Program-made: the position numbers and the translations under genes
In this document: positions 1 to 9,051 of the stretch, one piece after another
Layout of the letters: each line of letters begins with the position of its first letter
Position numbering within the stretch: the first letter of the stretch is position 1
Source: an uncultured Cohaesibacter sp.
GTDB taxonomy: Bacteria; Pseudomonadota; Alphaproteobacteria; Rhizobiales; Cohaesibacteraceae
NCBI RefSeq assembly: GCF_963666525.1
Contig: NZ_OY762905.1
Coordinates: forward strand, 4,605,001-4,669,000
Direction: 5' to 3'
Length of the DNA stretch: 64,000 nt
The notes under the pieces: generated by a model
Databases searched by the model: none
Told to the model about the DNA's origin: nothing
Seen by the model: only the letters and a program-made list of their open reading frames with translations

Positions 1-213
1 TGCGGCCATTTGCCCACGAGGCATCGGTAGACGCGCGGCAGATTGTTGTGCCGGCGCGCTCGCTGATGTCGGCAAATGCCAGTTGCCAATTCAGCGTTCA
101 CATATTGACAGGCCCCTGATGGACCTTGCCGCCCTTTTCGGTTTCGGAGCTTTCCGGGCCGCAGCGGGAATGTGCCGCTTATCTTAACCACGGTTGCAAT
201 AGGGAGTAGAAAC
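1..213. other. Left-edge region upstream of rpiB
   Basis: No gene can be identified here. A plus-strand frame is open from the window edge (base 3) to a TGA at 117-119 and could be the last 38 codons of a truncated upstream gene, but the residues match no family I recognise. Another frame is open up to about base 187. The only clear signal is an AGGGAG ribosome binding site at 201-206, which belongs to the isomerase gene starting at 214. Confidence 0.3.
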
Positions 214-675
214 ATGAAAATTGCAGTAGCTGGTGACAGTGCAGGCGAAGGCCTGGCTCACATTTTGGCTGAATACCTTGCCGGCAAGGGAAACATGGAG
301 GTCCATGAAGTTTCCCGGGTGGAAGGCAAGGCCGATGACTTCTATGCCAACATGGCCGAACGCGTCGCCACGGGCGTCGTAAAGGGTGACTATGATCGCG
401 CGATCCTGTGCTGCGGCACCGGCATCGGCGTTGCCATGTCCGCCAACAAGGTTCACGGCATCCGGGCAGCTCAGTGCCACGACACCTATTCTGCCGAACG
501 CGCAGCGCTTTCCAACAACGCGCAGATCATCACCATGGGTGCGCGCGTCATTGGCACCGAACTAGCAAAGGCAATCGCCGACACCTTTTTTGCCAACACC
601 GAGAATTTTGACGAAAACGGCCGCTCTGCAGGTAACGTCAAGGCAATCGACGACCTCGACGCCCGCAACAGCTAG
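214..675 (+). CDS. rpiB: RpiB/LacAB-family sugar-phosphate isomerase
   Basis: A 153-residue cytoplasmic aldose-ketose isomerase of the RpiB/LacA/LacB family. It has the family motif CGTGIG near residues 67-72, followed by NKVHGIRAA and HDTYSAERA. The start at 214 is chosen because AGGGAG lies eight bases upstream; longer GTG starts lack such a site. Where ribose-5-phosphate isomerase B usually has an HN pair after the second motif, this protein reads LSNNAQ, as in the tetrose-phosphate isomerases (DerI type) of erythritol catabolism. A separate RpiA is encoded at 55652-56350, so this enzyme may act on D-erythrulose 4-phosphate rather than ribose 5-phosphate. Family assignment is firm; the substrate is inference. 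Confidence 0.85.
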   Translation: MKIAVAGDSAGEGLAHILAEYLAGKGNMEVHEVSRVEGKADDFYANMAERVATGVVKGDYDRAILCCGTGIGVAMSANKVHGIRAAQCHDTYSAERAALSNNAQIITMGARVIGTELAKAIADTFFANTENFDENGRSAGNVKAIDDLDARNS

Positions 676-740
676 GCTGTAGCTTCATTTCGAAGGCGAG
701 GGCTGCGGCTGTCGTCCACCAGAATTTCACAACCCGAAAG

Positions 741-774
741 AGGCCCGTTCCACCTTGTGGTACGGGCCTTTTTT
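741..774 (+). terminator. Rho-independent terminator after rpiB
   Basis: A 13-bp GC-rich stem with one mismatch (arms 741-753 and 757-769), a three-base loop and a T-rich tail at 769-774. It lies 66 bases after the rpiB stop and separates it from the B12 riboswitch. Confidence 0.85.
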
Positions 775-844
775 GCCAGCCGGCAGTTTGAAATCATTTT
801 GAACAAGATTGACAACGTCCGGCCAATCACGCAAAACACACAAC

Positions 845-1035
845 GGATGGTTCTTTCCACGATCGTATCTGGAAAGATGAAAAGGGAACATGGTGCGGAC
901 GACCCAACTCGGGGCCAATGCCATGGCTGCCCCCGCAACTGTAAGCGGATTGCCTTGTTTGTGAACCACTGAACCAACGGGTTTGGGAAGGGAACAGGGT
1001 GAAACACCGTGAGCCAGGAGACCTGCCAGCCGCAC
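845..1035 (+). promoter_or_regulatory. Cobalamin (AdoCbl-class) riboswitch 1
   Basis: The conserved elements occur in the right order: GGGAACATGGTG (near 883), GCTGCCCCCGCAACTGTAAG (near 926), CCACTG (near 966), GGGAAGG (near 986) and the B12 box AGCCAGGAGACCTGCC (1013-1028). It sits upstream of DUF1636-cobW-cobN-cobO. The expression platform is not obvious. A nine-pair hairpin at 1071-1091 follows the aptamer but has no T-tract, which would fit translational or Rho-dependent control. Binding of adenosylcobalamin should repress the operon. Confidence 0.95.
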
Positions 1036-1154
1036 TGAATCTCACGAACCGGTCGGGGTGTATCGGAGATGAGGCAAATCTGATTTGCTTCCCTGCCTGT
1101 TTCTCCCTGCTATCGGCGTTTTGACGAATGCGACCCCTTGGGCGTAGCTAGGAA

Positions 1155-1577
1155 ATGGCGTTGAAAAACAAGGCGATCTTGCAGATCTGCAGCACCTGCA
1201 ACAGTGCTGCTGTCAAGAAAAATCCCGAAAGACTGGCAACCGAAAGACCCGAAGGCGAGCAGCTTCTGAAGGCCGTCGAAGCCCTTGTGGTCGCTGACGA
1301 AGCCCTTTGCGGCAAACTGTCCGTTCAGCCCGCCCGCTGCATGAGCGGCTGTACGCGCAGCTGCGTGGCCGCCCTGATGGATGCCAGCAAGTATCAGTTC
1401 GTCATCGGCGAACTCGACAGCAGCGCCGAGCGGGTGGACGATCTTGTCGCCTTTGCCAGAAGCTATGTCGAGGCCGAGGACGGTCTGCCTGAATGGCGCC
1501 TGCGGCCGCAGCATATCCGCAAGAACACCTTGGCGCGTCTGCATCCGGTTCCCTCCATCCCTTCAACTGAAAGCTAG
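1155..1577 (+). CDS. DUF1636 cysteine-rich metal-binding protein
   Basis: A 140-residue protein of the DUF1636 family, which has a ferredoxin-like or metal-binding character but no proven function. Six cysteines stand out: a CSTC pair at residues 12 and 15, Cys52, and Cys62, Cys66 and Cys70 in a CMSGCTRSC segment. This fits a thioredoxin-like Fe-S or metal site. It is the first gene after B12 riboswitch 1 and ends nine bases before cobW. DUF1636 genes are commonly found beside cobW in alphaproteobacterial cobalamin loci, so a role in cobalt handling or corrin synthesis is likely. That role is inferred from context. Confidence 0.75.
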   Translation: MALKNKAILQICSTCNSAAVKKNPERLATERPEGEQLLKAVEALVVADEALCGKLSVQPARCMSGCTRSCVAALMDASKYQFVIGELDSSAERVDDLVAFARSYVEAEDGLPEWRLRPQHIRKNTLARLHPVPSIPSTES

Positions 1578-1586
1578 AGGCACATC

Positions 1587-2696
1587 ATGTCTTTTCAGCC
1601 CCCCGTGATGACGAAAAAAATTCCCGCCACTGTCGTGACCGGCTTTCTCGGCTCGGGAAAAACCACCCTTATCCGTCACCTGATCGAAGGGGCAGGGGAC
1701 AGGAAGATCGCGCTCATCGTCAATGAGTTTGGCGATATGGGGTTTGATGGCGAACTGCTTGCCAGTTGCGGCAATCCCAACTGCACCGAAGACGATGTGG
1801 TCGAACTCAAGAATGGCTGCATCTGCTGCACGGTGGCGGACGAATTCCTGCCGACAATGGAGATGCTGCTGAAGCGCGAGCCTCGCCCGGATCACATCGT
1901 CATCGAAACCTCGGGCCTTGCCTTGCCGCAGCCTCTGGTCCAGGCCTTCCAGTGGCCAAGCGTTCGCGCGTCCGTCACTGTGGATGGAGTGATCACCATT
2001 GCTGACGCCGCCGCCCTCAGCGAAGGTCATTATAGCGCCGATGAGGAGGCCATTGCCCGCCAGCGCCAGATGGACGAGACCATCGACCATGACAGCCCGA
2101 TTGACGAGCTGTTCACCGATCAGCTCAAATGCGCCGACATGATCGTGATTTCCAAGGCCGATCTGGTCGATGACGAGGCGATGGCGCACGTCGAGACCCT
2201 CATTGCCGAGCATATGCGTGAGGGGGTCAAGATCATCCATTCCGCCAACGGCAATGTCTCTGCAGCCGTTCTGCTGGGTCTTGAGGCCGGGGCGGAGGAC
2301 AATCTCGATGGTCGGGAAGCCGCCCATGGCCATCACCACCACCACGATGATGATGACGACCATGACCACGATGATGATCACGATGATGACCATGATGACG
2401 GGCATCACGACCATCATCATGACCATGATGACTTCCATTCTGCGGTCGTCCTTCCGCGCACCTTTGCATCGGTCGAGGCTTTGAAGGGCGCAGTCGCCGA
2501 TGTTTTGGCGCAGCCCGGCGTGTTGCGCGTGAAGGGTTATGCCACCGTCGAGGGCAAGAAGGCACGTGTCGTCGTGCAAGCTGTGGGTCGTCGCGTGGAA
2601 AGCTGGTTCGATACCGGAGCCGATGTCAAGACCGGTCTGGTCGTCATTGGCCTCAAGGACTTCGATCTGGCAAGCGCCAACGAGAAACTGGCCTGA
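1587..2696 (+). CDS. cobW: CobW, GTP-dependent cobalt chaperone
   Basis: A 369-residue COG0523 G3E-family GTPase. Walker A is GFLGSGKTT (residues 19-27), the metal-binding CICC motif is at 78-81 and the guanine-specificity motif reads SKAD (189-192). A long His/Asp-rich stretch (about 248-284) separates the GTPase domain from the C-terminal CobW domain. Family members load a metal onto client enzymes. In a B12-regulated operon just before cobN, the metal is expected to be cobalt and the client a cobalt-inserting enzyme. The His/Asp tract probably stores or buffers metal. An RBS-like stretch precedes the ATG. Confidence 0.93.
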   Translation: MSFQPPVMTKKIPATVVTGFLGSGKTTLIRHLIEGAGDRKIALIVNEFGDMGFDGELLASCGNPNCTEDDVVELKNGCICCTVADEFLPTMEMLLKREPRPDHIVIETSGLALPQPLVQAFQWPSVRASVTVDGVITIADAAALSEGHYSADEEAIARQRQMDETIDHDSPIDELFTDQLKCADMIVISKADLVDDEAMAHVETLIAEHMREGVKIIHSANGNVSAAVLLGLEAGAEDNLDGREAAHGHHHHHDDDDDHDHDDDHDDDHDDGHHDHHHDHDDFHSAVVLPRTFASVEALKGAVADVLAQPGVLRVKGYATVEGKKARVVVQAVGRRVESWFDTGADVKTGLVVIGLKDFDLASANEKLA

Positions 2697-2730
2697 GGCC
2701 GCCCAACAGACGAACGGGGATAGGGACGAC

Positions 2731-5700
2731 ATGCATATTCTGGCGCCCGATGCGGGGCGGATCGATGATGGACAGGAGGCTGTGGATCTGGGACAGAGCG
2801 CCGGAGACATCCTCATCCTGTCGTCCGCCGACAGCGAGCTGTCCGCCTTTGCCCTGTCGGCCCGATCCCGCTCCGACGACGCTCCCTCGCTGCGCCTTGC
2901 CAATCTCATGGCGCTTGGTCATCCCTATTCGGTCGATCTCTATGTCGACCAGACCGCCAGCCACGCACGCCTCATCATCCTGAGGCTGTTGGGGGGCGTG
3001 GAGTATTGGCGATACGGGCTTGAGCAACTCAGAAAGCTGTCCCGTGGTTATGGCGTCAAACTGCTGGTCATGCCGGGAGACGACAAGTGGGATGAAAGCC
3101 TTGCTGGCTGGTCCAGTGAACCGGTTGCCATCGTCCGTCAGTTCTGGCGCTATTGCGTCGAGGGTGGTGCCGAGAACATGTCACTGGCCTTGCGCTTTGC
3201 CGATGCCTTGTTGTCGGGGGATGGCGCCTCAGTGCCCCATCCTCTGCCATTGCCCCGCGTCGGTATTCTGAAGGGCTGCGAAAGCTTCAGTGGAGCGGAT
3301 GGGCTTGAAAGATATCTTGCCTCCATTGCCAATGAAACGACCCAAAAGGTAGTGCCGATCCTTTTCTATCGCTCCTACGTGCAGAGCGCCATGACGGGGC
3401 CAGTCGAGGCATTGGCAGAGGCTCTGGCAGCAAAGGGGCTTCATGCCCTGCCGATTTTTGTGCCCAGTCTCAAGGACCTGGAGGCGCAGGAATTCCTTGC
3501 CGCGGCGCTGACGGCGCTTCCGCCGTCGGTCATTCTCAACTGCACTGCCTTTGCCCTTTCGAAGGCCGGGCAGGCCCATGAGCCGACCATCCTTGACCGC
3601 TATGACTGCCCGGTGTTGCAGGTGATCCTGTCCGGGTCCAGCCGCAAGGCATGGGAAGACAGCCCGCGCGGACTGTCGGCCCGGGATCTGGCGATGCATG
3701 TGGTGTTGCCGGAACTCGATGGTCGAATACTGAGCCGCGCCGTCGCCTTCAAGGAAGAGGGCGCGCTCGACGAGCGGACGCAATACCGGCCTGTGGAACT
3801 CGTGCCACATGCGGACCGGATTGCCTTTGTTGCCGATCTGGCAAACGGTTGGGCCATGCTGCGCCACACAGAGGCCAGTGACCGCAAGGTCGCTGTCATT
3901 CTTGCCAACTACCCCAACAAGGATAGCCGTATCGCCAATGGCGTCGGTCTTGACAGCCCTCGGTCCGTCATCGGCCTGATGCAGGCGATGCAGGCAGAAG
4001 GATACTGTGTCGAGGGTATTCCCGCCGACTCGGACGCCCTGATGCAGCAGATCCTTTCCGGCCCGACCAATGCGCAGGGCGCCGCTATCAGGCAAAGCGA
4101 CCACCGGTTGGACCTGAGCCTCTACAAGCAGATGTTCGCAACGCTGCCAGAGGCAGTTCGGGCGGGTGTCAAGGCCCGCTGGGGTGCACCGGAAGCGGAT
4201 CCGATGGTCCGGGAGGATGCCTTCCAGCTCGCCATCCTCGGTTTCGGCAACCTAGTGGTCGGCGTACAGCCAGCCCGCGGCTACAATATCGCCCCCAAGG
4301 ATACCTACCACGATCCGGATCTGGTGCCGCCGCATAACTATTTCGCCTTCTATTTCTGGCTCCGGCATGTCCATGGCGTGCATGCCGTCATTCATGCGGG
4401 CAAGCATGGCAATCTGGAATGGTTGCCGGGCAAGGCGCTGGCGCTGAGCGAGACCTGTTATCCCGAGGCCGTGCTTGGCCCTGTACCCCATCTCTATCCG
4501 TTCATTGTCAATGATCCGGGCGAGGGATGTCAGGCCAAACGCCGCACAGGTGCCGTGATCATTGATCACCTCACCCCGCCATTGACTCGAGCCGAGAGCC
4601 ACGGAGCAGGGGAAGAGCTTGAGGCGCTGGTGGATGAATTCTACACCGCGCAAGGGGTCGACCCGCGCCGCTCGGACAAGTTGATGGAGGAAATCCGCTT
4701 TCTGGCCAGCCGGACCGGCCTCGACAAGGACGCTGGCGTCAGCATTGACGTCGACAACCGGACGGCTCTCCAGCAGCTCGACGCGCATCTGTGTGACATC
4801 AAGGAGCTACAGATCCGCGATGGCCTGCATGTGCTTGGCGCTTCGCCGCTCGGTGGCTATCGGACTGATCTGCTTGTGGCCATTGCCCGTGTGCCACGAG
4901 GCTCTTTGCCCGCCCAGCAGTCACTGCACCGGGCCATCAGTCAGGATCTTGGTCTGACTGTGGCTGGTGAGGTATTTGACCCGCTCGATTGCTTCTTTGC
5001 GCAGGCGTGGGATGGTGCGCGGCCAGTCCTGCTTGCCAAACAGTCGGAGGCTCTCTGGCGGCATTGTGGCGATACCGTCGAACGGATTGAGCTGTTGGCC
5101 AAGGCATTGGTGGCAGGAGACTTGGATTGTCCATCCAGCATGGAGGCGACCCGGGCCGTGCTGGACTGGATCGGTTCCGATCTGGCTGCGGCAATCGATG
5201 CCTGCGGGCCGCAGGAAATGCACCATCTTCTTGCCGGACTTGCAGGGCGCTTCGTGCCGCCCGGTCCGTCGGGAGCGCCGACCAGAGGGCGTCCCGATGT
5301 TCTGCCCACCGGACGCAACTTCTTCGCCGTCGATGTGCGCTCCGTGCCGTCAAAGACGGCCTGGGCCATCGGTGAACTGTCTGCCCAGCGGCTTATGGAG
5401 CGCCACTTTCAGGATGAGGGCGAATGGCTTCAGGCCATCGTGCTGACCTGTTGGGGCACCTCCAACATGCGCACCGGTGGCGACGATATCGCTCAGGCAC
5501 TGGCGTTGCTTGGCGCGCGTCCCGTTTGGGAGGCCGCGTCGGGGCGTGTGACGGGGGTTGAAATCCTGCGCCTTGAAGAGCTGCGCCGCCCGCGAGTGGA
5601 TGTGACGCTGCGCATTTCTGGCTTCTTCCGCGATGCCTTCCCCCATCAGATCGACCTGTTTGACAGCGCTGTCAAACAGGTGTCCGAGCTTGATGAGGAC

Positions 5701-6519
5701 GAAGAAGCCAATCCATTGGCCGCGCGTGTGCGCCGCGAACGGGCCGAGGCCGAGGCCAAAGGGATTGATGCCGAGCTTGCAAGACGGCAATCCACCTTTC
5801 GTATCTTCGGCTCCATGCCGGGCGCCTACGGAGCCGGCTTACAGGCGCTGATCGATGAAAAGATCTGGGACAGGCGTTCCGATTTCGCCGAGGCCTTCGT
5901 TGCATGGGGCGGCTTCGCCTATGGCGCTGGTGATTATGGCGACCGCGCAGCAGACAGCCTCAAGCGCAGGCTTTCGCAGGTGGATGCCGTGATCCAGAAC
6001 CAGGACAACCGCGAACATGATCTGCTGGACTCCGACGACTATTACCAGTTCGAGGGTGGTCTGGCGGCCAGCGTCGAGACCTTCCGGGGAAGCGCCCCCA
6101 AGGTCTATCACAACGATCATTCCCGTGCCGAGCGCCCCGTCATTCGCACACTCGACGAAGAGATTGCCCGCGTCGTGCGAGGTCGGGCGGCGAATCCCAA
6201 GTGGATTGCCGGCGTCATGCGCCACGGCTACAAGGGGGCGTTTGAAATGGCGGCAACGCTCGACTATCTGTTTGCCTTTGCGGCAACGACCAATGCGGTT
6301 GGTGATCACCATTTCGATCAGCTCTATGAAGCCTATATCGAGGATCAAACGGTGGCGGACTTCCTCAAGGACAAGAACCGTCCCGCCTATGACGACATGA
6401 TCGACAGGTTTCTCGAAGCGCTGGATCGAGGGCTCTGGACGCCCCGGTCAAACAGCGCCCGTTTCAATCTTTTAGACAACAAGACCAAGGCCACTCACAA
6501 GGAAGGGGAGTTCCTATGA
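2731..6519 (+). CDS. cobN: CobN, large subunit of cobaltochelatase
   Basis: A 1262-residue protein, close to the usual CobN length. Family motifs include HAGKHGNLEWLPGKA near residue 554 and QAKRRTG near 600. It is the magnesium-chelatase H-like subunit that binds hydrogenobyrinic acid a,c-diamide and, with the CobS and CobT AAA+ partners, inserts Co2+ using ATP. The start at 2731 is supported by TAGGGA just upstream; the frame is open further upstream only through cobW. It overlaps cobO by ATGA. The chelatase CobS/CobT partners are not in this window. Their absence, together with cbiX downstream, makes its exact role uncertain. Confidence 0.95.
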   Translation: MHILAPDAGRIDDGQEAVDLGQSAGDILILSSADSELSAFALSARSRSDDAPSLRLANLMALGHPYSVDLYVDQTASHARLIILRLLGGVEYWRYGLEQLRKLSRGYGVKLLVMPGDDKWDESLAGWSSEPVAIVRQFWRYCVEGGAENMSLALRFADALLSGDGASVPHPLPLPRVGILKGCESFSGADGLERYLASIANETTQKVVPILFYRSYVQSAMTGPVEALAEALAAKGLHALPIFVPSLKDLEAQEFLAAALTALPPSVILNCTAFALSKAGQAHEPTILDRYDCPVLQVILSGSSRKAWEDSPRGLSARDLAMHVVLPELDGRILSRAVAFKEEGALDERTQYRPVELVPHADRIAFVADLANGWAMLRHTEASDRKVAVILANYPNKDSRIANGVGLDSPRSVIGLMQAMQAEGYCVEGIPADSDALMQQILSGPTNAQGAAIRQSDHRLDLSLYKQMFATLPEAVRAGVKARWGAPEADPMVREDAFQLAILGFGNLVVGVQPARGYNIAPKDTYHDPDLVPPHNYFAFYFWLRHVHGVHAVIHAGKHGNLEWLPGKALALSETCYPEAVLGPVPHLYPFIVNDPGEGCQAKRRTGAVIIDHLTPPLTRAESHGAGEELEALVDEFYTAQGVDPRRSDKLMEEIRFLASRTGLDKDAGVSIDVDNRTALQQLDAHLCDIKELQIRDGLHVLGASPLGGYRTDLLVAIARVPRGSLPAQQSLHRAISQDLGLTVAGEVFDPLDCFFAQAWDGARPVLLAKQSEALWRHCGDTVERIELLAKALVAGDLDCPSSMEATRAVLDWIGSDLAAAIDACGPQEMHHLLAGLAGRFVPPGPSGAPTRGRPDVLPTGRNFFAVDVRSVPSKTAWAIGELSAQRLMERHFQDEGEWLQAIVLTCWGTSNMRTGGDDIAQALALLGARPVWEAASGRVTGVEILRLEELRRPRVDVTLRISGFFRDAFPHQIDLFDSAVKQVSELDEDEEANPLAARVRRERAEAEAKGIDAELARRQSTFRIFGSMPGAYGAGLQALIDEKIWDRRSDFAEAFVAWGGFAYGAGDYGDRAADSLKRRLSQVDAVIQNQDNREHDLLDSDDYYQFEGGLAASVETFRGSAPKVYHNDHSRAERPVIRTLDEEIARVVRGRAANPKWIAGVMRHGYKGAFEMAATLDYLFAFAATTNAVGDHHFDQLYEAYIEDQTVADFLKDKNRPAYDDMIDRFLEALDRGLWTPRSNSARFNLLDNKTKATHKEGEFL

Positions 6520-7145
6520 AGAAGACCGAAGGCATGACAGAAGAAGAGCAGAATGCCTACCACGCCGAGAAGATGAAGAAGAAGAAGGCGGCGCGCGACA
6601 AGATTCTGGCGACCAAGACCGAAGAGAAGGGGTTGATCATCGTTCATACCGGCAAGGGCAAGGGCAAATCCACCGCCGCCTTTGGCATGGCCTTCCGCTC
6701 CATCGGTCATGGTCACAGGATCGCCGTCATCCAGTTCGTCAAGGGCGCATGGGATTCGGGCGAGAAGCGCATGCTGGAGAAATTCCCCGAGCTGGTGACC
6801 ATCAAGGCGATGGGCGAGGGCTTCACATGGGAAACCCAGGACCGCAACAAGGACATCGCCAATGCCCGTGCGGCATGGGAGGCGGCCAAGGAAGCCATCC
6901 TTGATCCGGAGATCCGGCTCGTTCTGCTCGATGAACTCAACATCGTTCTGCGCTATGACTATCTGCCCATCGACGAGGTGGTTGCCTTCCTGAGGGATCA
7001 GAAGCCGGACCAGACACATGTTGTCATCACCGGTCGCAATGCCAAGGACGAACTCATCGAGATTGCCGATCTGGTCACCGAGATGACACTCGTCAAGCAT
7101 CCGTTCCGGTCTGGTGTCAAGGCTCAGGAAGGTATTGAATATTAG
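6516..7145 (+). CDS. cobO: Cob(I)yrinic acid a,c-diamide adenosyltransferase
   Basis: A 209-residue CobO/CobP/BtuR-type corrinoid adenosyltransferase, which transfers the adenosyl group of ATP to the reduced cobalt of corrinoids. The P-loop GKGKGKST lies at residues 46-53, and the segments FVKGAW and LDELN are typical. The N-terminal 30 residues are Lys/Glu-rich, as usual for this family. The ATG overlaps the cobN stop (ATGA), so the two are translationally coupled. It is the last gene before B12 riboswitch 2. Confidence 0.95.
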   Translation: MKKTEGMTEEEQNAYHAEKMKKKKAARDKILATKTEEKGLIIVHTGKGKGKSTAAFGMAFRSIGHGHRIAVIQFVKGAWDSGEKRMLEKFPELVTIKAMGEGFTWETQDRNKDIANARAAWEAAKEAILDPEIRLVLLDELNIVLRYDYLPIDEVVAFLRDQKPDQTHVVITGRNAKDELIEIADLVTEMTLVKHPFRSGVKAQEGIEY

Positions 7146-7244
7146 AAGAAATGCGGAGGTACAGTCGCTTTTCTGTGCCCAAGGGTCGATGGGTCTTTGA
7201 GCCGAGTTGACATGGCATCAAGACACCCATAGACAGAATATGTT

Positions 7245-7450
7245 CGATGGTTTTTCTCGTCCTGACGTGACGCGAAAATGAAAAAGGGAACATGGTGAGG
7301 TCGACCAAACAGGGACCAAAACCATGGCTGCCCCCGCAACTGTGAGCGGTGAGCTTCCACCCGAAATATGCCACTGGCGCGATGCGCTGGGAAGGTTCGG
7401 ATGGACAGCCAAGACCCGCAAGCCAGGAGACCTGCCATCAGACAGGCGCG
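7245..7450 (+). promoter_or_regulatory. Cobalamin (AdoCbl-class) riboswitch 2
   Basis: Conserved elements are AGGGAACATGGTG (near 7285), GGCTGCCCCCGCAACTGTGA (7326-7345), CCACTGG (near 7371), GGGAAGG (near 7389) and the B12 box AAGCCAGGAGACCTGCC (7420-7436). It lies in the 455-base gap between cobO and the cobalt-transport genes. It is close in sequence to riboswitch 1, especially in the core. The 160 bases between the aptamer and the next ATG hold the expression platform, but no T-tailed terminator was found there. Confidence 0.95.
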
Positions 7451-7600
7451 TGCTGAATTTGTCAGCCGTCGCTGCTCTTAACAAGACGCCGGGGTGTGCG
7501 TTTGGTGGAGATGGTCTGGTGGTTTCTTCATGCCCCAGCAAATCCCTTGCCTCCATTCCCAAAGCGTCTCCAACCAGGCTATGCCTGAGGGAGATGATTT

Positions 7601-8392
7601 ATGAAACAATTTCTGTCTGGAGCTGTTCTGGCCGCAGCGCTCGTGGCATCAACTGCCGCCAGCGCCCACTTTCAACTGGTCTATACGCCCGAGGTAAACC
7701 TCACAAAGGCAGGCGATGTTCCTTTCAAGCTGATTTTCTGGCACCCGTTCGAAAACGGTCATGTCATGGACATGGGCTCGCCTGCTGAATTCTATGCGCT
7801 CTACAAGGGTGAGAAGATCGACCTGATGGACAGCCTCAAGCCTATCCGCTTCAAGGGTGCCAGCAACGAGGCCGACGCTTTTGAAGGTGCGCTGAAAATC
7901 AAGCGTAATGGCGACTATACGGTGGTGCTCGAGCCTGCGCCCTATTACGAGGGCAGCGAGGATATCTATATCCAGCAGATAACCAAAAGCTACATCAACA
8001 AGGGCATGGTGCCGACAGACTGGAACGAACCGGCGGGCCTCAAAACCGAAATCGTGCCGCTCAACAAGCCGACAAACATTTTAACCGGCTCCACCTTCAC
8101 CGGGCGGGTGCTGTCCGAGGGCAAGCCTGTTGCCGGTGCCGAGCTGGAAATCGAATATATGTCCGCCGAGCCCAACATGGCAGCCAATGCCGCCGGTGCA
8201 GTGACAGCAAAACCGGCCGAAGGCGGCACTCTCTCGGCCATTGCCGACGACAATGGCGTCTTCACCTTCGGCATTCCAAAGGCCGGGTTCTGGGGCTTTG
8301 CCGCCCTCGGTTCCGGGCCGGACACCGAGTATGAAGGCAAGGACCTCTCGCAGGATGCAGTGATCTGGATCCGGGCCTACGACCTCAGGTAA
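7601..8392 (+). CDS. DUF4198 periplasmic component of cobalt uptake (NikK-like)
   Basis: A 263-residue exported protein of the DUF4198 family. A signal peptide (residues 1-22, ending ASA) would leave a mature protein that begins with histidine. An N-terminal beta domain is followed by a carboxypeptidase-regulatory-like beta domain (about 150-262). Family members accompany NikMNQO/CbiMNQO ECF transporters and are thought to bring Ni2+ or Co2+ to the membrane component. The B12 riboswitch and neighbouring cbiM, cbiQ and cbiO point to cobalt. AGGGAGA precedes the ATG. The precise transport step is inferred. Confidence 0.8.
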   Translation: MKQFLSGAVLAAALVASTAASAHFQLVYTPEVNLTKAGDVPFKLIFWHPFENGHVMDMGSPAEFYALYKGEKIDLMDSLKPIRFKGASNEADAFEGALKIKRNGDYTVVLEPAPYYEGSEDIYIQQITKSYINKGMVPTDWNEPAGLKTEIVPLNKPTNILTGSTFTGRVLSEGKPVAGAELEIEYMSAEPNMAANAAGAVTAKPAEGGTLSAIADDNGVFTFGIPKAGFWGFAALGSGPDTEYEGKDLSQDAVIWIRAYDLR

Positions 8393-8418
8393 CCCCTTGA
8401 AGGTCGGGAGGACCTAAC

Positions 8419-9051
8419 ATGCATATTGTCGATGGAGCATTGTCCAGTGAGGTCGTGATAGCGGGGGCTGCGCTCAGCGCCTGCGGCCTTGTCATGGGCT
8501 TGCGCAAGCTGGAAATGGAGCTGATCCCTGCTGCGGGCGTGCTCAGCGCGACTTTCTTTGTCGCGTCTCTCATTCATGTGCCGTTGGGCTTTTCCAGCGT
8601 GCATCTCATTCTCAATGGCCTGGCCGGGATCATTCTCGGCTGGGCTGCCTTTCCCGCTCTGTTGGTCGGGTTGCTGCTGCAGGCGGTCTTCTTCGCCTTT
8701 GGCGGCATCTCGGTGCTGGGCGTCAATACCTTCAACATCGCGGCACCAGCGGTGCTGGTTGGTTTGATGGTCCATCCCTTCATCGTAAAGGCCTCCAGCG
8801 CGCGCGCGGCGGCCCTTGCTGGCGGTGTCGCGGGAGCCATGGCCATTGCCCTGACAACGCTTTGTGTGGCGCTGTCGCTGGCCTTGTCGGGCTACAATTT
8901 CGTTGCTCAGGCCAAGCTGGTATTTCTGGCGCATATCCCGGTCATGATCATCGAGGGGCTGCTGTCGGCAGCCGCGATCTATCTGATTTTCAAGGTTAAG
9001 CCCGAATTGCTCCATGTCATGAGCCAGAAGAGCAGGGAAAGGAAAGCGTAA
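8419..9051 (+). CDS. cbiM: CbiM, substrate-binding membrane subunit of cobalt ECF transporter
   Basis: A 210-residue integral membrane protein with about six hydrophobic segments. It begins MHI, and His2 is the conserved metal ligand of the CbiM/NikM S-component whose N terminus threads into the membrane domain. The motif FSSVHLILNG (about residues 55-64) carries a second conserved histidine. It is the cobalt-specific subunit of an energy-coupling-factor transporter. Its TAA stop overlaps the ATG of the next gene (TAATG). Confidence 0.93.
   Translation: MHIVDGALSSEVVIAGAALSACGLVMGLRKLEMELIPAAGVLSATFFVASLIHVPLGFSSVHLILNGLAGIILGWAAFPALLVGLLLQAVFFAFGGISVLGVNTFNIAAPAVLVGLMVHPFIVKASSARAAALAGGVAGAMAIALTTLCVALSLALSGYNFVAQAKLVFLAHIPVMIIEGLLSAAAIYLIFKVKPELLHVMSQKSRERKA

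Noticed and set aside
2325-2435. Simple-sequence GAT/CAT repeats read as a microsatellite or CRISPR-like array
   Set aside because: They are the codons of the CobW His/Asp tract, with no spacer structure. The similar run at 12415-12600 is the CbiX His tail.
1563-2909. 448-codon minus-strand frame opposite cobW
   Set aside because: It is an antisense shadow: its Val/Met/Ile run is the complement of the His/Asp codons of CobW, and it lacks a family match.
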